A stretch of DNA of 64,000 nucleotides from Hydrogenophaga sp. Lineage in GTDB: Bacteria; Pseudomonadota; Gammaproteobacteria; Burkholderiales; Burkholderiaceae_C. Below are positions 59,038-64,000 of this stretch, in pieces. Under the pieces are notes generated by a model. That model did no database searches and was not told the DNA's origin. It worked only from the letters and a program-made list of their open reading frames with translations. The stretch spans positions 235 to 64,234 of the forward strand of contig NZ_WVZN01000008.1 of assembly GCF_011772445.1 (NCBI RefSeq), given 5' to 3'. A program made the translations under genes and the position numbers. Position 1 is the stretch's first letter. Each line of letters starts with the position of its first letter.

Positions 59038-59661
59038 TCAGATCTGCTTGTGGTGGTGATTCGGTTGTGACAGCGGTGACTTGCTCAGAAAGAACACAAG
59101 TGAGGTGCGACTGCCGCCGCGCACCGTGCGAACGCCATGGGGAATCTCGCAGCGGTTGATGAGGAAGTCGGCGTAGCCAGTTCGGATCTGATGCTCCCGG
59201 CCCTCGTGCTCGATGAAGAACTCTCCACCCTCGTACGCCTCGCCGAACTGGATGACGCACGAATAGCGATAGTCCAGGTTGCTGTGTGTGTCGATGTGCT
59301 TGCCGATGAAGCCGCCTTCACGCAACACGTTGGCCTGGCAGCGGCGGATGTAGAACTCCCCCTCCATCAATGCCGACAACAGCTCCCGGCAACGGCCCTG
59401 GTTGAGTCGCTCGATCACCTCCCGGCCGAGCGGGTCGTTGCGGAAGACGGGCGTCTGTTCCTTCTTGTCTTCCATGAAGCGGCCGACGTCGAGGTGGTTG
59501 TGTTCACCGACGTCGCCCACCCGTATCAGCTCTTTGGGGACGGCTTCGCAGGCTTGGCGCAGGCAGGCGATGTCCTGCTCCGAGAACAGTGTCCTGCCAT
59601 CCAGTCGGGCGTAGGCCTTGGTCTCGAGATCGTGTCGGGCGGTATGGATGACGTCTTTCAT
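59038..59661 (-). CDS. 2-oxoglutarate/Fe(II)-dependent oxygenase (prolyl-4-hydroxylase-like)
   Basis: 207 residues from ATG 59661. The iron triad is HID (HIDTHSNLDYRYSCVIQFGE) and the distal His in INRCEIPHGVRTVRGGSRTS. The following Arg-Thr-Ser binds 2-oxoglutarate. GGEFFIEHEG is the core strand pair of the double-stranded beta-helix. A hydroxylase, desaturase or cyclase role is possible. It overlaps the desaturase frame by 158 bases and is followed 58 bases later by the EamA gene. Confidence 0.88.
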   Translation of the reverse strand: MKDVIHTARHDLETKAYARLDGRTLFSEQDIACLRQACEAVPKELIRVGDVGEHNHLDVGRFMEDKKEQTPVFRNDPLGREVIERLNQGRCRELLSALMEGEFYIRRCQANVLREGGFIGKHIDTHSNLDYRYSCVIQFGEAYEGGEFFIEHEGREHQIRTGYADFLINRCEIPHGVRTVRGGSRTSLVFFLSKSPLSQPNHHHKQI

Positions 59662-60850
59662 GGTGGGTTCTTCGAAGGAGTGGAGGGGTGACAGCGCTAA
59701 AACGGAACGGGGCGGCATCGGCGTGGCACAGGTGGTCCCTGAGCATGCGCAGGCCCGCCAGGAAGCCCCAGACCTCGCGGACGGGACCAAAACGGCTCGC
59801 CTCGCGTTCGCAGGTGCGGCGCAGGTCCGCGATCGCGTGGTACGGCGCCAGGGGAAAGCGGTGATGGAAGTCGTGGTTGGGGAGGTCCTGCGGATAGACG
59901 TAGAGTCGCACCGGCACGTCGAACGCCAGCGCCGCGCCCCACCACCGGGCCCAGGCCAGCAAGCCACCACGCGGGAGGGGTCGACCCTGGAAGCGCCCCC
60001 AGGTGAGGCGGCCGTAGCCGCTGGCCGTACCGGTCTGCGCGTCGCGCGGCGCAAACCAGAGGTGTTCGGTGATCAGTTGCAGCCACAGGGAATGCGGCAG
60101 CAACAACAGCACCGGCAGCCAGAACAGCAGCAGGAAGCGGTCCAACCAGCCGTGCGCCAACGCCAGCCCCAGCGGCACGGCCAGCACCAGCAAGCGCCAG
60201 AGCCGCTCTGGCCAATCGGGCTCGATCAGCGTATGGAGGAATCCTTCGCGCAGTTGCCCTCGAATGAAGGACGGCGCGAAGGGGCGAAGCCAGACCCGAA
60301 GCCAGAACGCCCATTCAGGCATGCCGGGGCGCAAGCCATTGGCCGCGATAAAACACTGGTCGGGGTCGTCATCGGAGCACAGCACGCGCAAGTGGTGGTG
60401 CGTCTTCACGTGGCTGGCGTTGTAGGCGCGCCAGCTCTGGTAAAGAAACGGTGCGGTGAAGAGCACCGTGGCCACAAGCTGCGCCAACCCGCGATGGGGC
60501 ATCGCGGCCCCATGCGTCATGTAGTGAAAGCAGGCCTGCAGACTGCGCCCCCGGTTCACCACGACCAGCCAGCAGGCCGCCACGCCGAGCACTGCAAGCA
60601 TCGCGGATGTGCTTGACGCGGCGCGGTCGCCGATCCACAGCGCCAGACCGATCGCCACCCAGGACCCGAACAGGTGGGCCAGCGTGCGTGCGTTGGAGAG
60701 GGGCCGCATCGCATGCGCCCGTTCCGACGCATTGAGCACCCGGCCCTTGCCGGTGAGCCAGGTCCAGAAACGCTGGCCGAGCAGGCGGTCATAGTCCTGC
60801 CGCACATTGAAGCGCGGACCATAGGCCGAATACACCACGCGCGCGCCCAC
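59504..60850 (-). CDS. membrane fatty-acid-desaturase-like protein
   Basis: 448 residues from GTG 60850, one base after the stop of the 396-residue gene. Di-iron His boxes are HYMTH, HVKTHHH and HDFHH, in the order of the PF00487 desaturase/hydroxylase superfamily. Hydrophobic helices lie around LFGSWVAIGLALWIG, AMLAVLGVAACWLVVV and LLLFWLPVLLLLPHSLWLQL. From about residue 395 the frame continues through the oxygenase gene with an Arg-rich tail that looks non-functional. The real stop may have been lost or the tail is a natural overlap. The substrate could be an acyl chain or other lipophilic intermediate. Confidence 0.88.
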   Translation of the reverse strand: MGARVVYSAYGPRFNVRQDYDRLLGQRFWTWLTGKGRVLNASERAHAMRPLSNARTLAHLFGSWVAIGLALWIGDRAASSTSAMLAVLGVAACWLVVVNRGRSLQACFHYMTHGAAMPHRGLAQLVATVLFTAPFLYQSWRAYNASHVKTHHHLRVLCSDDDPDQCFIAANGLRPGMPEWAFWLRVWLRPFAPSFIRGQLREGFLHTLIEPDWPERLWRLLVLAVPLGLALAHGWLDRFLLLFWLPVLLLLPHSLWLQLITEHLWFAPRDAQTGTASGYGRLTWGRFQGRPLPRGGLLAWARWWGAALAFDVPVRLYVYPQDLPNHDFHHRFPLAPYHAIADLRRTCEREASRFGPVREVWGFLAGLRMLRDHLCHADAAPFRFSAVTPPLLRRTHHERRHPYRPTRSRDQGLRPTGWQDTVLGAGHRLPAPSLRSRPQRADTGGRRR

Positions 60851-60851
60851 C

Positions 60852-62042
60852 TCAGTACACCCTCTTGAGGTAAAGCACGGGGATGCGCTGGTACAGCCAG
60901 TAGAACGGCATCATCCGGTTGTGATCGCCGCCGACCACGAGCGCGTGGGGAAAGTGGCGATGAAAAAGTCGCCCCATGGCCGCGTATTCGGCGCCCTGGC
61001 GCAGCAGGACGTCGGCGAGTTCGCTGCGCGAGCGGCCTTCGTGCCAGGCCTGGTACAGCGGCATGCGCGCGTCCAGCACCTGGGCCAGGTTCACGCGGGT
61101 GGGCATGAGCGCGTCGAAATCATCGCCGCTCAGAGAGTGGTGGGCCGCGTCGACCATTGCCTTCCAGGCCGCTTCACCGCCCGCGAGCTCGGCAATGAAC
61201 ACCGATGCCGCGGGCCGCTGCAGGGCCTGCAGGACGCGCCGCTGGCTGCGTTCGAGCTTGTCGCGGAACGAGCCGCGCGTTTCGCCCACCCGACTCACCG
61301 TGGCTTCGTCCATGCCCTCGAAATCGCCGGCCGCGATGACAATGCGCGAGCGGATGCCGTGCCGGGCGAGCAGGTCCTGCAAGCGGGGCAGCACCCCCAC
61401 GACGCGCCCGGCGACCAGCCCAACGCCATCGCCCAGGCCATCAAAGGTGTAGCGAAAGCCGCCCTTGCAGGGCACGTAGCCGTAGTCCGGGCACACCGGC
61501 GATACCAAGGTGACTTCCTCACCGTTCAGGCCCTTGAGCAGCACATCGGCCACGGCGGCGATGAACTCGTCGTCGGGCAAATGGAAGGACAACGCCGCGA
61601 GCAGACGTTCCAGATCACGAACGAGCGCCTGTGGCATGCCGCGCAGCGAGGGGTAGCGAGCCATCAGGGCCGGTGTGGTGTGCGTGTGGCCGCGCACGCA
61701 GCAGGTCAGCAGCGTGAGCAGCGAAGGCCGCACGAAGTTGATGTACGGCTTGTCGAACAGCACCTGGGTTTTCCCACCGGTTTGCGTCACGCGCCAACCG
61801 AAACTGTCCGGGAAATGAGGTTTGATGGCCTGGTAGAAGGCCATGTACTTCGGCAGCCCCCCCATGGCCACGCCACCATGGAGGTGAAACAGCTCGAGGA
61901 AACGCGGAACGTCGTGCTGCAGGCCCAGGTGCTCCACCAGGGCCGCCGGCGGCGCATGGCCGCAGGCGATGGGTGCGAGCACGGCCTTGCTGAGCATCCG
62001 GTCGGTCAGCTTGCCTCGACGTGAGAAGGCACTCAGATGCAT
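60852..62042 (-). CDS. unrecognised 396-residue protein, likely core enzyme of the operon
   Basis: 396 residues from ATG 62042; ATG 61997 is possible. I know no family for it. Visible features: an early FHLHGGVAMGGLPKYMAFYQ, a long helical part, then a Rossmann-like stretch with strand VTLVSPVCPDYGY, a Gly-rich loop and helix GLGDGVGLVAGRVVGVLPRL, then strand SRIVIAAGDFEGMDEATVSR. The C-terminus, PHALVVGGDHNRMMPFYWLY, has His, Asn and Arg. No signal peptide or membrane helix. The pattern strand-helix-strand-DFEG faintly resembles isonitrile synthases (PvcA) or cyclodipeptide synthases, but this is speculative. It lies seven bases after the SDR gene and abuts the desaturase gene, so it is likely a tailored-product synthase. 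Confidence 0.75.
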   Translation of the reverse strand: MHLSAFSRRGKLTDRMLSKAVLAPIACGHAPPAALVEHLGLQHDVPRFLELFHLHGGVAMGGLPKYMAFYQAIKPHFPDSFGWRVTQTGGKTQVLFDKPYINFVRPSLLTLLTCCVRGHTHTTPALMARYPSLRGMPQALVRDLERLLAALSFHLPDDEFIAAVADVLLKGLNGEEVTLVSPVCPDYGYVPCKGGFRYTFDGLGDGVGLVAGRVVGVLPRLQDLLARHGIRSRIVIAAGDFEGMDEATVSRVGETRGSFRDKLERSQRRVLQALQRPAASVFIAELAGGEAAWKAMVDAAHHSLSGDDFDALMPTRVNLAQVLDARMPLYQAWHEGRSRSELADVLLRQGAEYAAMGRLFHRHFPHALVVGGDHNRMMPFYWLYQRIPVLYLKRVY

Positions 62043-62049
62043 GGCGGCG

Positions 62050-62811
62050 TCACCGAAACGACAAAGCCTGGCGCGACGGCACGAGCTCGACCGCGTTGAT
62101 GTTCGCGTGCAAGGGCTGGCTCAGTGCCCAGCAGATCGTGTCGGCCACGTCTTCTGCGGCCAGTGGCGTTACCGCCTGGGCCATGGCCGCCGGCGCGGGC
62201 TCGGTCCCGGTGCTGCCGGCCATGCGGACCGACTGGAACTCGGTGTCGGCCCGGCCGGGCGCCACGTTGGTCACGCGCACTCGCTCGGCCGCCAGCTCCG
62301 TGCGCAGGTTGGCGCCGAAGTGTTCGACGAAGGCCTTCGTGGCGGCGTAGACATGCCCTGTCACATAGGGATAGCGCGCCGCGATCGAGGTAACGTTCAC
62401 GATGTGCCCCCGGGTACTGGCCTTGATGGAAGGCAGCAGGATCGACGTGTTGTTGAGCACTCCCAGGCAGTTGGTCATCACCATGGTGTGCATGGCATCG
62501 GCCGACAGGGTGTCGAAGGTGCCGGCACCGAGCATCAGCCCCGCGTTGTTGACCAGGGTGTCCACGGCGCAGAAGTCGACCGGCAAGGCGTGGTAGACGC
62601 GGCGCACCTGTTCGTGCGCCTGCACGTCGCAGGCCGCCACGTACAAGGGGGCGTGGGGCAGACTTTCCTTCAACTGGTGCAACCTGTCCCAGCGACGCCC
62701 CAACGCCACCACCCGATGGCCCAGGCCCAGCAGCTTGAGCACACAAGCCCGCCCGATGCCGGACGTGGCACCGGTGACCCACACCGTACGGGGCTGCTCG
62801 TTCAACACCAT
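62050..62811 (-). CDS. short-chain dehydrogenase/reductase
   Basis: 253 residues. ATG 62811 has a strong GGAGGC at 62815-62820, outweighing the longer frame to 62904. Classical SDR motifs are VWVTGATSGIGRACVLKLLG (cofactor), DTLVNNAGLM, the Ser in NVTSIAARYPYV and YAATK with the catalytic Tyr/Lys. The loop after the first strand, ALGRRWDR, suggests NADP preference. It is first gene of the minus-strand operon, divergent from the MocR regulator. Confidence 0.93.
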   Translation of the reverse strand: MVLNEQPRTVWVTGATSGIGRACVLKLLGLGHRVVALGRRWDRLHQLKESLPHAPLYVAACDVQAHEQVRRVYHALPVDFCAVDTLVNNAGLMLGAGTFDTLSADAMHTMVMTNCLGVLNNTSILLPSIKASTRGHIVNVTSIAARYPYVTGHVYAATKAFVEHFGANLRTELAAERVRVTNVAPGRADTEFQSVRMAGSTGTEPAPAAMAQAVTPLAAEDVADTICWALSQPLHANINAVELVPSRQALSFR

Positions 62812-62957
62812 CGCGCCTCCTTCTCGTCGCAGCATGAGCGACGCGATCAACTGGGCGCGAACAATAAGACCTGGATCACAAATGACCCCTGCACAGTTCA
62901 ACAACTAGCTGCCAAACTGTCACGGCAAATCTACAGAACAGTGGCGGGGAAAATCAC
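62812..62957. promoter_or_regulatory. divergent promoter region with ACAGT-type repeats
   Basis: ACAGTT (62893-62898), AACTGT (62915-62920) and ACAGTG (62938-62943) occur at about 22-base steps in an AT-richer stretch between the SDR and MocR genes. This spacing is compatible with a dimeric regulator binding on one face of the helix. The MocR protein is the obvious candidate. Confidence 0.45.
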
Positions 62958-64000
62958 GTGATAACGATCGACAGACGCCGTACCGAATCGCTTTCGGACC
63001 AGGTATGCGAGGGTTTGCTCAAGCTGATCGGCTCGCGACTGCTCGAGCGTGACCGGCTACCTTCAGTGCGGCAACTCGCCAGCACCATCCAGGTCAGCGC
63101 CTGGACGGTGAGCGAGGCCTACCAGCGCCTGCTGGCCCAGGGCGTGATCACCTCGCAGCCCGGCTCAGGTTATTTCGTCGCGCGGGCGGCGCGCTCGCGC
63201 GATGGCGAAGACCCACCGACCAGGCACTCCAGCCCGCTGCGGCCCGTCAACTCGGTGAATTTCGTTCGCAACGCGGTGGACCCGGGCAGCCATGCCATGC
63301 CCGTGGGCTCGGGCTTTCTTCCCCGAAGCTGGATGGACAAGGCCATCCCCGCGTCCGTGGTGGGCCGGCTGCTGCGCGAGCCGCTCATGACCACCCCGGC
63401 ACCCACACACGGCCTGTTGGAGCTGCGCCGGCAACTGAGCACCAAGCTGTCGATGGCCGGCATCCATGCCCCCACCGAGCAGATCGTCACCACTTTCGGC
63501 GTGACGCACGCCATCCAGCTCATCTGCCGGCACTTGCTCAAGCCCGGCGACAGCGTGGTCATCGAGGACCCGAGTTACATGGTGCAGCAGACGCAGCTGC
63601 GCGACGCGGGCGCGCGCCTGTTCGCCGTGCCGCGGCGGCACGACGGCCCCGACCTGGAGGCACTGGAACGCATCGCAAGGGAGGTCCGCCCGCGCCTGGT
63701 GTTCACGCAAGGTGCCCTGCACAACCCCACGGGCACGACGTCGAGCCCGGCCAATTGCTATGGCCTGCTATCACTGGCAGAACGTCACGACTTCCTCCTG
63801 GTGGAGGACGACGCCTTCGGCGATCTGGCGCCCGATACGGCGCTTCGGCTGGCGGCTCTGGACGCCTTCCGGCGCGTGTTCTACGTCGGCAGCTTCACCA
63901 AGGTGCTCAGCCCGGCTGTGCGAGTGGGCTTCGTGGTCGGCCCACCCGGTCATGTGGAGGGCCTGATCGAACAGAAGGTCCTGGGGGTGCTTACGGGTTC
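62958..64000 (+). CDS. MocR-family (GntR + aminotransferase fold) regulator, partial at the window edge
   Basis: At least 347 residues from GTG 62958; open at the right edge. The N-terminal GntR HTH reads RLPSVRQLASTIQVSAWTVS and SEAYQRLLAQGVITSQPGSG. It is fused to a PLP-dependent aminotransferase-like domain, with the NPTGTT and VEDDAFGDL segments and FYVGSFTKVLSPAVRVGF, whose Lys should bind PLP. MocR proteins usually govern a divergent neighbouring gene set in response to a pyridoxal-linked amino-type effector. This points to an amino acid or amine in the product pathway of the minus-strand operon. Confidence 0.93.
   Translation, partial: MITIDRRRTESLSDQVCEGLLKLIGSRLLERDRLPSVRQLASTIQVSAWTVSEAYQRLLAQGVITSQPGSGYFVARAARSRDGEDPPTRHSSPLRPVNSVNFVRNAVDPGSHAMPVGSGFLPRSWMDKAIPASVVGRLLREPLMTTPAPTHGLLELRRQLSTKLSMAGIHAPTEQIVTTFGVTHAIQLICRHLLKPGDSVVIEDPSYMVQQTQLRDAGARLFAVPRRHDGPDLEALERIAREVRPRLVFTQGALHNPTGTTSSPANCYGLLSLAERHDFLLVEDDAFGDLAPDTALRLAALDAFRRVFYVGSFTKVLSPAVRVGFVVGPPGHVEGLIEQKVLGVLTG

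Noticed and set aside
1..64000. tRNA, rRNA, CRISPR arrays, insertion sequences, replication origin
   Set aside because: I scanned for cloverleaf-like ends, direct-repeat arrays and transposase signatures and saw none. Without a covariance search, small RNAs cannot be excluded.

Overview
The window is GC-rich DNA from a betaproteobacterium, most likely a member of the Burkholderiales/Comamonadaceae. The grounds are two Bug/TctC-type solute-binding proteins, a type III CoA-transferase beside one of them, an FCD-GntR/fumarylacetoacetate-hydrolase unit, QueG-TsaE-AmiC order, a stand-alone SWIB protein, and one copy of what looks like a Comamonadaceae-style dispersed palindromic repeat. This placement is from gene content only. 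No rRNA, tRNA, CRISPR array or insertion sequence was seen. Most of the large open frames opposite real genes are GC-rich shadows.

Layout. 1-3.0 kb: GntR regulator divergent from a FAH-family hydrolase and a tctC gene, with a mirrored pair of operator-like sites between them and a hairpin terminator after the unit. 3.1-5.8 kb: small genes, namely a frameshifted DUF4124 gene, a PaaI-type thioesterase, two small exported proteins and an AhpD-like protein. 5.9-8.3 kb: a NarL-type response regulator with a hybrid histidine kinase. 8.3-10.8 kb: an Mla-like permease/MCE/lipoprotein operon with no ATPase gene, divergent from an acyl-CoA synthetase. 12.5-13.8 kb: siderophore-interacting flavoprotein and MarR regulator around two identical-armed operators. 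13.8-17.2 kb: housekeeping genes queG, tsaE, amiC and a DUF167 gene. 17.4-18.2 kb: a VOC protein and a SWIB protein facing a strong hairpin.

18.3-26.0 kb is a respiratory island: a sorbosone/glucose-dehydrogenase-type beta-propeller, DUF2231 protein, CtaG, cytochrome b561, two small c-type cytochromes, CoxB with a C-terminal heme c domain, and a fused CoxA/CoxC subunit. The fused oxidase keeps all heme and copper ligands but has unusual residues in both proton channels. 26.1-33.0 kb holds an ArsR-SRPBCC-GFA unit, a TetR/NAD(P)H oxidoreductase pair, an azoreductase, an SGNH hydrolase, LysR, AhpD-like and GST genes. 33.0-39.8 kb has an AsmA-family protein and a CoA-transferase/DUF1254/tctC operon under a divergent LysR gene. 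40.6-41.2 kb is a ParDE module. 41.2-46.4 kb is an iron-uptake operon (FecI, FecR, TonB receptor, PepSY protein) behind a Fur-box-like palindrome. 46.4-49.2 kb is a LysR/carboxylesterase pair, then HicAB (49.3-49.9 kb) and an RND efflux pair (49.9-54.2 kb). 54.2-58.0 kb has a lone hpnC-like gene, an NmrA-like oxidoreductase, and a LysR/pirin pair.

The most interesting stretch for an undescribed system is 58.0-64.0 kb. A compact minus-strand gene set (SDR dehydrogenase, a 396-residue protein I do not recognise, a membrane desaturase, a 2-oxoglutarate/Fe(II) oxygenase, and an EamA exporter) lies divergent from a MocR-type regulator that runs off the window edge. It looks like a small-molecule biosynthesis-and-export operon.
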